Part shown: one piece after another, positions 33,641 to 47,124 of the stretch
Numbering within the stretch: position 1 is the first letter of the stretch
How the letters are laid out: each line of letters starts with the position of its first letter
DNA from: Antedon mediterranea
Lineage: Eukaryota; Echinodermata; Crinoidea; Comatulida; Antedonidae
DNA length: 64,000 nt
NCBI RefSeq assembly: GCF_964355755.1
Contig: NC_092679.1
Location: forward strand, 14,562,932 to 14,626,931
Direction: 5' to 3'
Made by a program: the position numbers and the translations under genes
The notes under the pieces: model-generated
Database searches by the model: none
Told to the model about the DNA's origin: nothing
Seen by the model: the letters and a program-made list of their open reading frames with translations, nothing else

Positions 33641-34911
33641 TAATGGGAAAGTTTAGGCGATGTGCCTTTTTAAACCCCATATCAACTACATTGTGTCGAT
33701 GCGATTCTTGATTGTAAGCCTGGAAAGGCAATCCCATCATTATATCCATTATAAAATTGCATCATATCACCACTATATGTCGTAAATGATGACGGGCGTG
33801 TGTGTATTCGTCGTACGTCCGTCGTGTACGTATTATTCCGTGCCTCTTCAGTGTCTTGTTTAATTTAAAATTAAATAAACACCCGATATGAGGATATTTA
33901 TTAGGCATGATAATTAGAATGTTCTATAACCAAAAGGGTTGAAAAGAATTTCTTCAGTAAAATTATCATTGTGCTGTTGAATAAAAGGCGACTCGCCATC
34001 TGAAACATTCTCTGAAACCAATCGGAGCTGCGCCTTCTGGTATCTGTTTCCTCACAGCTGCTACGTCTTTCTGCTGACCGTCGGGGATTCCCCTTTTTAA
34101 AAAACACGCACACGATACTGTACGATGGTTTTTCCATGGTCAAAATGTAGCATTTTAATTTTACTAAAATACCTGCATGTAAAACAATCATATCGGCGAT
34201 GAAATCCTTTTTTTTTATTTCTTCATTTTGAAAAGTCATTATAAAATTAAGACACATAACTTGTCAATAAATGCAAAATGATCAATAAGTAGCCTAACAC
34301 TCATTGTCTCACAACACTGTTATTGTTTTAACTACTGTAAATCTATACGAAGGCCTACTACTAGTACTACACATTTATACATTTATTATATTATCCTAAA
34401 AAATTAGCTGGTATCCACGCGTAGGTTGAAGAAAGATTCGTAATAAATTGTGGCTCTGGTAACTAATTTTAAAATTATATTAAATTAACATTTTCGAAAC
34501 TATAAATCAGGGATAATCTTTTTAGGAACTATTTTTTTTAATGATTTTTAAAAAGCACATCACTCCATTAAAACCTGTAAAATAAAAATTAAAACACAAA
34601 TTATGTATATAATAGGATAAACATTATAATGTATACGACATTTAGCGCAACCAAAGTAACAACGCAATCGATATCAAACGCACCCAATATGATTAAAACC
34701 GTGGGCGACTTTGCAATGGGGCGACTTTGCGTTGGGGCGACTTTGCGATGGAGCGAATTTGCGTTGGGGCGACTTTGTAATGGGGCGACTTTGCGATGGG
34801 GCGACTGTGCCGGGGCGACTTTGTTTTGGGGCGACTTTGCAATGGGGCGACTTTGTATTGGGCGACTTTGTATGGGGCGACTTTGCGATGGGGCGACTTG
34901 ACTGGATCCCG

Positions 34912-35560
34912 ATTAGGCCTAGGCTAGGCCTAGCCTATTATTATAGCCTACTGTATAGGCCTAGGCCTAGCTAGAAAGAGGCTAGGCCTAGGCTAGCTAG
35001 GGCCTAGGCCTAGTTAGGCTAGCATCTCGCTACTCTAGCTAGTAGTTTAGGCCTAGGTAGGCCTAGTACTACTAGGCCTATAGCCTAGCTGGCCTACTAG
35101 TACTAGGGCTAGCCTAGTCTTGCTAGGCCTAGAAAGAAGTAGTAGGCCTAGCTAGGCTACTACGGATCCGCTACTACTACTAGCTAGGCTAGGCTACTAG
35201 GCCCACCTGGTTAGGGATCCCCTAGTTAGGCCCTACTAGGGAACTGGTAGGCTAGCTAGCTAGGCCTACTTACTAGCTAATAAATAAGTCTAGGCCTAGG
35301 CTGCCTAACTAGCTAGCTCTATGTATTCTAGTTAGGGCCTAGACTAGTTTATTAGGCCTTTGTTTAGGCTGATTAGGCCTGCCTAGTCCTAGTTAAATAA
35401 ATAGGCATATAACCAGGCTCAGTCTAAACACTCTAGGCCTATCTATATGAGACCTGTGCTATTAATTATAGGACTAGACCTAGGGCCTTGCTAGCTAGCC
35501 AGCAGAATGGTCTAGAGAGGCATAGGCCTAGCTAGGGATAGGCTGGGGAGTCATAGACAG
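34912..35560. repeat. AGGCCTAG/CTAGCTAG-rich palindromic tract
   Basis: Dense, irregular runs of TAGGCCTAG, GCTAGCTAG and TACTAG immediately right of the foldback element. Not a clean tandem repeat and no frame. The same octamer is scattered across the window. Confidence 0.85.
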
Positions 35561-35899
35561 CCTATCTATATAAAATATTATTATTTCATTGCTAATGCCA
35601 AGGTATTATTTAGGCCTGTTTATTTTCAGGTTGAAAGCAATGGATAAAGAGAGATTCAATTCTACAACAAAAGTCAAACTCAAACTGATAATTAACAATG
35701 TTTCCAGTTAATTAATGTTAATTATTTTAATAGATTGTAGTGACCCTAACTACCTTACTGTTTGTGTATGGCTGTAATATTATATTAAATGTCATCACAA
35801 TTAGTAAGGTTGTGAGGCTTCACAATTTCAAACAACTCTTCACTTCTTCATGTGGATGGATTAAAAAATACTGTGAGTATTGTACACTCTTTATATGAA

Positions 35900-38060
35900 T
35901 ATATCATCAATCACAATATCAAATATGATCAGTGTAGTCAAAATTTGATAACTTAGCATGAATCTTTTAATATCTACATCATCAATAATTAATATTAATA
36001 TAAATCTACATCACAATGTTGGATATGATCTTTGTAGTCAAAATTTGATAACTGAGCACGCATCTTTTAATAACTACCTTATCAATAACTATTAATAATG
36101 TCCTATATCACAATGTACAGTAGGATATGATCAGTGTTAGTCATAATTTGATAACTGAGCACGCATCTTTTAATATCTACCTCATCAATAATTAATATTA
36201 ATATCATATATCACATTGTTCGATATGATCAGTGAAGTCAGAATTTGATAACTGAGCACGCATCTTTTAATATATACCTTATCAATGACTATTAATAATA
36301 TCCTATATCACAATGTTGGATATGATTAGTGATTAGATAAATGAGCACGCATCTTTCAATATCTATTTCATCAATAATTATTTGTATTTTGTATTTGTAT
36401 TTTTGTATTTGTATTATAATAATTATTATTAATAATTTATATCACATTGTTCGATATGATCAGTGTAGTCATATTTGATAACTGAGCACGCCTCTTTCAA
36501 TATCTATTTCATCAATAATTATTTGTATTTTGTATTTGTATTTTTGTATTTGTACTGTATTATAATAATTATTATTAATAATTTATATCACATTGTTCGA
36601 TATGATCAGTGTAGTCATAATTTGATAACTGAGCACGCATCTTTCAATATCTATTTCATCAATAATTATTTGTATTTTGTATTTGTATTTTTGTATTTGT
36701 ATTATAATAATTATTATTAATAATTTATATCACATTGTTCAATATGATCAGTGTAGTCATAATTTGATAACTGAGCACGCATCTTTCAATATCTATTTCA
36801 TCAATAATTATTTGTATTTTGTATTTGTATTTTGGTATTTGTATTATAATAATTATTATTAATATTATATCACATTGTTGGATATGATCAGTGTAGTCAT
36901 AATTTGATAACTGAGCACGCATCTTTCAATATCTATTTCATCAATAATTATTTGTATTTTGTATTTGTATTTTTGTATTTGTATTATAATAATTATTATT
37001 AATAATTTATATCACATTGTTCGATATGATCAGTGTAGTCATAATTTGATAACTGAGCACGCATCTTTCAATATCTATTTCATCAATAATTATTATTAAT
37101 AATTTATATCACATTGCTGGATATGATCAGTGTAGTCATAATTTGATAACTGAGCATACATCTTTAAAAATCTACCTCATTAATAATTAATATTAATAAT
37201 CTATATCACACTGTTGGATATGATCTGTTTAGTTTTTTAATATCTACCTTATCAATAACTATTAATAATATCCTATATCACAATGTTGGATATGATCAGT
37301 GTAGTCATAGTTTGATAACTGTGAGCATACATATTTTAATATCTACCTCATCAATAATTATTATTAATAATCTATATCACAATGTTGGATATGATTAGTG
37401 TAGTCATAATTTGATAACTGAGCACGCATCTTTCAATATCTATTTCATCAATAATTATTATTAATAATTTATATCACATTGTTGGATATGATCAGTGTAG
37501 TCATACAGTAATTTGATAACTGAGCAAAAATCTTTTAATATCTACCTCATCAATAATTAATATTAATAATCTATATCACATTGTTCGATATGATCAGTGT
37601 AGTCATAATTTGATAACTGAGCACGCATCTTTCAATATCTACCTCATCAATAATTAATATTAATATCATATATCACATTGTTCGATATGATCAGTGTAGT
37701 CATAATTTGATAACTGAGCACGCATCTTTTAAAATCTACCTCATCAATAATTAATATTAATAATCATATCGCATTGTTCAATATGATCAGTGTAGTCATA
37801 AATTGATAACTGAGCAAAAATCTTTTAATATCTGCATCATCAATTAATATTAATAATCTATATCAAACTGTTGGATATGATCTGTTTAGTTTTTTAATAT
37901 CTACCTTTTCCAAAATAATATTCTATATCACAATGTTGGATATGATCAGTGTAATCATAGTTTGAACTACCTCAACAATAATTAATATTAATTGTCTATA
38001 TACCAATATCAAATATCAGTGTAGGCCTAGTCATTTGATAACTGAGCATGCATCATTTTA
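35900..38060 (+). repeat. Satellite array, left arm (97-bp unit and longer variants)
   Basis: About 17-20 units with the conserved cores GATATGATCAGTGTAGTCAT and TTTGATAACTGAGCACGCAT. Basic units are about 97 bp. Around 36360-37020 several units are about 146 bp, because they carry an extra TATTTGTATTTTGTATTTGT-type insertion. The outer and inner edge units are degenerate. It is the reverse complement of the 40.4-44.8 kb array. Confidence 0.95.
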
Positions 38061-38099
38061 TATCTGCTTCAAATATTAATATTGTCCGAATATAATAAG

Positions 38100-39625
38100 T
38101 GGTTTGAAGGATTTTTGCAGATGGCCTTTTTTGCATTGTAAAGTTTACACTTTAAAATCTGTCAATTTATCCAAAAAGGTCAAACTTTGACCTATTTCAA
38201 TAAAATCATTTCATAAGTTGTCTTCTTTTATAGTTTTAGTGATAATCAATATTAAGTGGTTTTTTACCCCAAAAAAGTCAAACCTAGAGCTATTTTAATA
38301 AAATTATTTCATAAATTGTCTTCTTTTATAGTTCTAGTAGTGATATAATCAATATTAAGTGGTTTGGATGATGTTTGTGGGGTGTTTTTTTAAAGTTTGC
38401 ACAGTTTACATGGTAAAATGTGTCAATTTATTCCTAGAGCTATTTCAATAAAATTATTTCATAATCACCCCAAAAATGTCAAACCTAGAACTATTTTAAT
38501 AAAATGATTTCATAAATTGTCTTCTTTTATAGTTCTAGTAGTGGTATAATCAGTATTCAATTGTTTGAATGATGTTTGTGGGGTATTTTTTAAAGTTTGC
38601 ATTAAGTTTACGCAGTTTACATGGTAAAATCTATCAATTATCCAAAATTGACATTTTTCACCCTAAAAAATCAAACCTAGAGCTATTTCAATAAAATGAT
38701 TTCATAAATTGTCCTCTTTTATAGTTCTAATAATGATATAATCAATATTAAGTGGTTTGAATGATGTTTGTGGGTGTTTTTTTAAAGTTTGCATTAAGTT
38801 TACGCAGTTGAAATGGTGAAATCTGTAAATTTATCCAAAATTGGCATTTTCACCCTAAAAAATCAAACTTAGAGCTATTTCTATTAAATTATTTTATAAA
38901 TTGTCCTCTTTTATAGTTCTTGTAGTGCTATAATCAGTATTAAGTGGTTTGAATAATGTTTGTGGGGTGTTTTTTTTAAGTTGGCATTAAGTTTACGCAG
39001 TTTACGTGGTAAAATCTGTAAATTTATCCAAAATTGACATTTTTTACCCAAAAAATTCAAACCTAGAGCTATTTCAATAAAATTATTTCATAAATTGTCC
39101 TCTTTTATAGTTCTTGTAGTGGTATAATCAATATTAAGTGGTTTAGATGATGTTTGTGGGGTGTTTTTTTTAAAGTTTGCACAGTTCACATGGTAAAATC
39201 TGTCAATTTATCCAATATTGACGTTTTCACTCCAAAAAAGTCAAACCTAGAGCTATTTCAATAACATTATTTCATAAATTGTCTTCTTTTATAGTTCTAG
39301 TAGTGCTATAATCAGTATTCAATTGTTTGAATGATGTTTGTGGGGTATTTTTTAAAGTTTGCATTAAGTTTACGCAGTTTAAATGGTAAAATCTGTCAAT
39401 TTATCCAAAAATTGATATTTTTCACCCGAAAAAATCAAACCTAGAGCTATTTCAATAAAATGATTTCATAAATTGTCCTCTTTTATAGTTCTTGTAGTGG
39501 TATAATCAATATTAAGTTGTTTGGATGATGTTTGTGGGTGTTTTTTTAAAGTTTGCATTACGTTTACGCAGTTTAAATGGTAAAATCTGTAAATTTATCC
39601 AAAATTGACATTTAAAAACACGAAC
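38100..39625. repeat. Tandem repeat, 190-200 bp unit, about eight copies
   Basis: Landmarks TATAGTTCTAGTAGTG-type recur at 38329, 38530, 38722, 38914, 39108, 39292 and 39486 (spacing 184-201). Each unit holds GATGTTTGTGGGGTGTTTTT, TTTACGCAGTTTA and AACCTAGAGCTATTTCAATA. Unrelated to the flanking 97-bp satellite. Confidence 0.95.
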
Positions 39626-40379
39626 TAGGTTGTAAAAAGTGAAGGAAGTCATTATATTTTATTATTGTTTGGTCTACCCATAGTTATAGCAGGGAAGAGT
39701 TAAATTTAACTCTTCCCTGGTTATAGGTAATAAAGGATGCCTATCATAGTCAAATGGCAATAACTGATTAGCCGAGACCAATGACATTTAAAACAACTCC
39801 TACTTAAAATTCCCTACTTATACAGTACAGCAGCTTTTTGATTGGCTGCAAGTTTAGTTTTCTGTTCGTTCATCAGAAATGGTATACATAATTATTAATC
39901 AATAAGATTACTGGATTTCTTTAGTATTTCTGACACATTTCCAATCTTAATTGAATTATTAATGTAATGGAAATTGGTCATAGGCCTATTATAGCAACAT
40001 ATCATTTCTGGAAGAGTATTACGGTCTGTATAGATCGATGTTAAAACACACGTCCTCATTTATCAAATAATTCATTCACTGCACATTTATTCTGTTAAGA
40101 AGAACTGGGACCCTCAATAGAAGCCAAAGCATGTCTCATGATGGCCTCTACAATACATATCAAACATAAAAAGATATGGAATATTTTTATTTTTACAGCG
40201 GCACACGTTCATCATAAACGATGCGTTCTTAAAAGTATAAATTTAAACAGCAAACGGATACAAATCAATAGGGTAATTAGGAACAAAAGAATAACACATT
40301 TTCAAAACCCATCGACTCGATCTCTTGTATACAGTAAATCTAACAAAATCACACTGATCATATCCAACATTAAGTATTA
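39626..40379. other. Unique core between satellite arrays
   Basis: About 750 bp without tandem structure. It contains the 30-bp palindromic insertion at 39690. No convincing gene: the 80-codon frame at 40138-40380 runs into the satellite and matches nothing I know. Confidence 0.6.
39683..39726. mobile_element. Tiny perfect palindrome (30 bp) with flanking duplication
   Basis: 39690-39719 is a perfect 30-bp palindrome whose half is CAGGGAAGAGTTAAA. GTTATAG repeats directly on both sides (39683-39689, 39720-39726). Its ends match the 31.98-kb insertion (CAGGGA-G-G). It sits in the unique core between the satellite arms. Confidence 0.7.
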
Positions 40380-43300
40380 ATAATTATTATTGATTAGGTA
40401 GATAATAAAAGATGCGTTATATCAATTTATGAATACACAGATCATATCCAACAATGTGATATAGATTATTAATAATAATTTTTAATGAGGTAGATATTTA
40501 AAGATGCGTGCTCAGTTATCAAATTATGACTACACTGATCATATCCAACAATGTGATATAAGACATTAATAAGAATTATTGATGAAATAGATATTTAAAG
40601 ATGCGTGCTCAGTTATCAAATGACGACTACACTGATCATATCCAACAATGTGATATATGATATTAATATGAATTATTGATGCGGTAGATATTGAAAGATG
40701 CGTGCTCAGTTATCAAATTCTGACTACACTGATCATATCCAACAATGTGATATATGATATTAATATAAATTATTAATGAGGTAGATATTTAAAGATACGT
40801 GATCAGTTATCAAATTCTGACTACACTGATCATATCCAACAATGTGATATATGATATTAATATAAATTATTAATGAGGTAGATATTGAAAGATACGTGAT
40901 CAGTTATCAAATGACGACTACACTGATCATATCCAACAATGTGATATAGATTATTAATATTAATTAATGATGTGGTAGATATTAAAAGATGCGTGCTCAG
41001 TTATCAAATTCTGACTATACTGATCATATCCAACAATGTGATATACGATATTAATATAAATTATTAATGAGGTAGATATTGACAGATACGTGATCAGTTA
41101 TCAAATGACGACTACACTGATCATATCCAACAATGTGATATATGATATTAATATGAATTATTGATGCGGTAGATATTGAAAGACGCGTGCTCAGTTATCA
41201 AATTCTGACTACACAGATCATATCCAACAATGTGATATATGATATTAATATAAATTATTATTGAGGTAGATATTAAAAAATACGTGCTCAGTTATCAAAT
41301 TATGACTACACTGATCATATCCAACAATGTGATATATGATATTAATATTAATTAATGATAAGGTAGATATTGAAAAATACGTGATCAGTTATCAAATGAC
41401 GACTACACTGATCTTATCCAACAATGTGATATATGATATTAATATAAATTATTGATGACGTAGATATTAAAAGATGCGTGCTCAGTTATCAAATTCTGAC
41501 TACACTGATCATATCCAACAATGTGATATATGATATTAATATAAATTATTAATGAGGTAGATATTAAAAGATGCGTGCTCAGTTATCAAATTCTGACTAC
41601 ACTGATCATATCCAACAATGTGATATATGATATTAATATAAATTATTAATGAGGTAGATATTGAAAGATGCGTGCTCAGTTATCAAATTCTGACTACACT
41701 GATCATATCCAACAATGTGATATATGATATTAATATAAATTATTATTGAGGTAGATATTAAAAGATACGTGCATGCTCAGTTATCAAATTCTGACTACAC
41801 TGATCATATCCAACAATGTGATATATGATATTAATATAAATTATTAATGAGGTAGATATTGACAGATACGTGATCAGTTATCAAATGACGACTACACTGA
41901 TCATATCCAACAATGTGATATATGATATTAATATGAATTATTGATGCGGTAGATATTGAAAGACGCGTGCTCAGTTATCAAATTCTGACTACAGAGATCA
42001 TATCCAACAATGTGATATATGATATTAATATAAATTATTATTGAGGTAGATATTAAAAAATACGTGCTCAGTTATCAAATTATTACTACACTGATCATAT
42101 CCAACAATGTGATATATGATATTAATATTAATTAATGATGAGGTAGATATTGAAAGATACGTGATCAGTTATCAAATGACGACTACACTGATCATATCCA
42201 ACAATGTGATATATGATATTAATATAAATTATTATTGAGGTAGATATTAAAAGATACGTGCTCAGTTATCAAATTCTGACTACACTGATCATATCCAACA
42301 ATGTGATATATGATATTAATATAAATTATTAATGAGGTAGATATTAAAAGATACGTGCTCAGTTATCAAATTCTGACTACACTGATCATATCCAACAATG
42401 TGATATATGATATTAATATAAATTATTAATGAGGTAGATATTTAAAGATGCGTGCTCAGTTATCAAATTACGACTACACTGATCATATCCAACAATGTGA
42501 TATATGATATTAATATAAATTATTAATGAGGTAGATATTGAAAGATGCGTGCTCAGTTATCAAATTCTGACTACACTGATCATATCCAACAATGTGATAT
42601 ATGATATTAATATAAATTATTATTGAGGTAGATATTAAAAGATACGTGCTCAGTTATCAAATTCTGACTACACTGATCATATCCAACAATGTGATATATG
42701 ATATTAATATAAATTATTAATGAGGTAGATATTTAAAGATGCGTGCTCAGTTATCAAATCACGACTACACTGATCATATCCAACAATGTGATATATGATA
42801 TTAATATAAATTATTATTGAGGTAGATATTAAAAGATACGTGCTCAGTTATCAATTTCTGACTACACTGATCATATCCAACAATGTGATATATGATATTA
42901 ATATAAATTATTAATGAGGTAGATATTTAAAGATGCGTGCTCAGTTATCAAATTACGACTACACTGATCATATCCAACAATGTGATATATGATATTAATA
43001 TAAATTATAATTGAGGTAGATATTGAAAGATGCGTGCTCAGTTATCAAATTATGACTGCACTCATCATATTCAACAATGTGATATAGGATATTAATAATA
43101 ATTCTTAATGAGGTAGATATTGAAAGATACGTCCTCAGTTATCAAATTCTGACTACACGGATCATATCCAACAATGTGATATATGATATTAATATAAATT
43201 ATTAATGAGGTAGATATTGAAAGATGCGTGCTCAGTTATCAAATTCTGACTACACTGATCATATCCAACAATGTGATATATGATATTAATATAAATTATT

Positions 43301-44815
43301 AATGAGGTAGATATTGACAGATACGTGATCAGTTATCAAATGACGACTACACTGATCATATCCAACAATGTGATATATGATATTAATATAAATTATTAAT
43401 GAGGTAGATATTGACAGATACGTGATCAGTTATCAAATGACGACTACACTGATCCTATCCAACAATGTGATATATGATATTAATATAAATTATTGATGAC
43501 GTAGATATTAAAAGATGCGTGCTCAGTTATCAAATTCTGACTACACTGATCATATCCAACAATGTGATATATGATATTAATATAAATTATTAATGAGGTA
43601 GATATTAAAAGATGCGTGCTCAGTTATCAAATTCTGACTACACTGATCATATCCAACAATGTGATATATGATATTAATATAAATTATTAATGAGGTAGAT
43701 ATTGAAAGATGCGTGCTCAGTTATCAAATTCTGACTACACTGATCATATCCAACAATGTGATATATGATATTAATATAAATTATTAATGAGGTAGATATT
43801 AAAAGATGCGTGCTCAGTTATCAAATTCTGACTACACTGATCATATCCAACAATGTGATATATGATATTAATATAAATTATTATTGAGGTAGATATTAAA
43901 AGATACGTGCTCAGTTATCAAATTCTGACTACACTGATCATATCCAACAATGTGATATATGATATTAATATAAATTATTAATGAGGTAGATATTTAAAGA
44001 TGCGTGCTCAGTTATCAAATTACGACTACACTGATCATATCATCAACAATGTGATATATGATATTAATATAAATTATTAATGAGGTAGATATTTAAAGAT
44101 GCGTGCTCAGTTATCAAATTACGACTACACTGATCATATCATCAACAATGTGATATAGGATATTAATATAAATTATTAATGAGGTAGATATTAAAAGATG
44201 CGTGCTCAGTTATCAAATTCTGACTACACTGATCATATCCAACAATGTGATATATGATATTAATATAAATTATTATTGAGGTAGATATTAAAGGATACGT
44301 GCTCAGTTATCAAATTCTGACTACACTGATCATATCCAACAATGTGATATATGATATTAATATAAATTATTAATGAGGTAGATATTTAAAGATGCGTGCT
44401 CAGTTATCAAATTACGACTACACTGATCATATCCAACAATGTGATATAGATTATTTATATTAATTTTGATGCGGTAGATATTTAAAGATGCGTGCTCAGT
44501 TATCAAATGACGACTACACTGATCATATCCAACAATGTGATATAGATTATTAATAATAATTATTGATGATGTAGATATTAAAAGATACGTGCTCAGTTAT
44601 CAAATTATGACTACACTGATCATATCCAACAATGTGATATATGATATTAATATTAAAATTGATGACGTAGATTCTAAAAGATGCGTGCTCAGTTATCAAA
44701 TTATGACTACACTCATCATATTCAACAACGTGATATAGATTATTAATAATAATTATTGATGAGGTAGATGTGAGATGCGTGCTCAGTTATCAAATTGTAA
44801 CTACACTGATCATAA
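40380..44815 (-). repeat. Satellite array, right arm (97-bp unit, about 45 copies)
   Basis: The unit contains ACTGATCATATCCAACAATG, TGATATATGATATTAATATA and GATGCGTGCTCAGTTATCAA. Landmarks at 40440, 40537, 40634, 40731 and 40828 give exactly 97 bp. It is inverted relative to the 35.9-38.1 kb array. More homogeneous than the left arm, with repeated multi-unit blocks (41162 versus 41942; 41453 versus 43494). Non-coding. Confidence 0.95.
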
Positions 44816-45578
44816 TACTGTACACATAGTCCTTATGCAATTAGACATTGATTTAGTAGTACTACATATCATTTGTTAAATTAAGAATGTTGTTTCTGTG
44901 TTATTAAAAAACTTATTGAAATTTTTTAAAGTAAAAATATCAGTATTGATACCTATAAATTTGTATATCATAATAACATGCTTGATATTATAATAATGTG
45001 TTCTTTATTACAACTAAGAAACAATTATGTACGAGGATTATACACACTGATAGCTCTCAGTTATCAAAAAACGACTACACAATATAGCTCAATATAAGTA
45101 TATTGGTTTTCCTAGCGCCCTCTATGGTTTTATATAGTATTTAGCGGCTTCTATAGTTTCATAAAATCTCCCGATATTTCATTTTCCGTTTTATGCAAAT
45201 TCACGAAGGGAGTTGCTAATCCAATTACAACATTCAATGCATCTCGACCTAATATATTTGGATATCAAAATGTCACCTGACCGGTTTTTATAATTTAGTT
45301 ATGGCCATATTTTGTTTTTGCCTGTTCAGTGTTAATTATATTTTCCCATTGGACATTCATGGACAGTGAATTTATGATTTATATTATATTATATATTTTT
45401 TTAAATAATTCTAGTTCATAGATAGGCCTATTCATTTGTAATTAATAATTAATTTTTGTAACATATTTTTATAATGATAGTACGTGCTTCTTGTAATTTT
45501 GTGTGTATTTTTGACGTATTTATTAATTGTTTACGATGACCAAACGAATCTCATAGTTTAGGATAATATATATTATTA
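44816..45578. other. Flank of the satellite
   Basis: Unique AT-rich DNA. A single degenerate satellite piece (CTCTCAGTTATCAAAAAACG, then ACTACAC) remains at about 45055-45080. Confidence 0.6.
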
Positions 45579-45899
45579 TTATTGCCTTTCCGCTGAAAAG
45601 TCTGCCGACATTTCCGCTTGGGCTGCTCCGTAAATCTCTTTTACTAGTTTCTTCCAGTCTGATCTTTCATTGGCTAGTTCTTTAAGTTGTTTCATGTCTT
45701 TCTTTGTTTTCAATTGTCCGGGATACTTAATGTCTGTATTATGCTTATAAAGGGTGAGTAGGTCGTTGCTGAGAGTTATTGGTAGGGTGGTTCTCGGTCT
45801 TCCTCGAAATTTTATATTGGTAGTGTTGCTGACATAATAGGATAATATAGTTTTATTAAATTGAATAACATTGTATGCATTTTCATATTTTACCTTCAA
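45579..45899 (-). pseudogene. Non-LTR retrotransposon C-terminal remnant
   Basis: A 106-codon frame with the pattern GRPRTTLPITLSNDL, LKTKKDMKQLKELA and NERSDWKKLVKEIYG. This resembles the extreme C-terminus of LINE endonuclease/reverse transcriptase polyproteins (GRP-x-TT followed by LA-x-R-x-W). Upstream reverse transcriptase sequence is absent, so it is a 5'-truncated relic. The class is uncertain. Confidence 0.6.
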
Positions 45900-46139
45900 T
45901 GTATTTGTTTTATATGAAACTACATTTATTGAATTAGATGCAAATAGTATGGTAGCTAATTTACGCCATAATCTTGTTTTGCCATATATTGTACTGTAGT
46001 ATAGGATTTAGTATAACCAAAATTTAAAGTTCTTTGATCCGATCAAAACTTTGTATGCTCTCTTATCATCGATCCTCCTCTTCTAAAACAGCTTTAGCGC
46101 CCTCACTTTTTTTATTGAACGACACCACGACACGTGGTG

Positions 46140-46279
46140 ATGTTACGTCAACTCAATCAACCGTTCATTTTCATACTTTTTATGTAAACACAGACTCTTC
46201 TTTGTTGTCAATTTTGTTGACACTTGATACACAGACAGAAATTACCGTAGGCCTACATTGAACAAATTAATTTAAAAAT
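46140..46279 (+). other. Possible 5' UTR exon of the TMEM229B-like gene
   Basis: Ends in a canonical donor (AAAAAT then GTAAGT) 269 bp before the coding exon's acceptor. The upstream limit is unknown and there is no start codon compatible with the downstream frame. Inferred only from splice-site logic. Confidence 0.3.
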
Positions 46280-46548
46280 GTAAGTATTATTTCTGAATTA
46301 AACATTTTTAAATGGTTTAAAAATTAAAAAACTAAGCTAGGCCTAGGCAGGCCTGTCTTTTTATTTATTATTAGGACTCAGGATAGGCTTACTTTAGCGA
46401 CGAGGCCTAGTAGCATAGCTAGCTAGAGGCCTCCTACTGTACCTAGCTAATTGGATTGGGGCAAAGGATGCCTGATAGTTGATGATCTTTAATGATGAGC
46501 TGCAAAAGATCTAGGAGTGTTAATGATAATAATATTTATTTTCTATAG

Positions 46549-47124
<576 letters not shown>

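Larger units (their letters stand above)
32812..34903. mobile_element. Foldback (TU-like) element with tandem-repeat inverted ends
   Basis: The left arm (32812 to about 33017) is 14 or so tandem 15-16 bp units of AAGTCGCCCCATCGCA type. The right arm (about 34706-34903) is the same array inverted. The outermost stretch of both arms is identical and starts AGTCAAGTCGCCCCATCGCA. The 1.7-kb middle has no recognised gene. Inverted ends made of short tandem repeats are the hallmark of foldback elements, including TU elements of sea urchins (established knowledge). Flanks share GGAT but no exact duplication. About 2.09 kb. Confidence 0.8.

Noticed and set aside
36475-36922. Overlapping frames of 60-80 codons in the left satellite arm
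   Set aside because: They are repeat units read through; the same peptide recurs because the DNA repeats.
35900-44815. CRISPR-like reading of the regular repeats
   Set aside because: Units are contiguous 97-bp satellites without unique spacers, in an animal genome.
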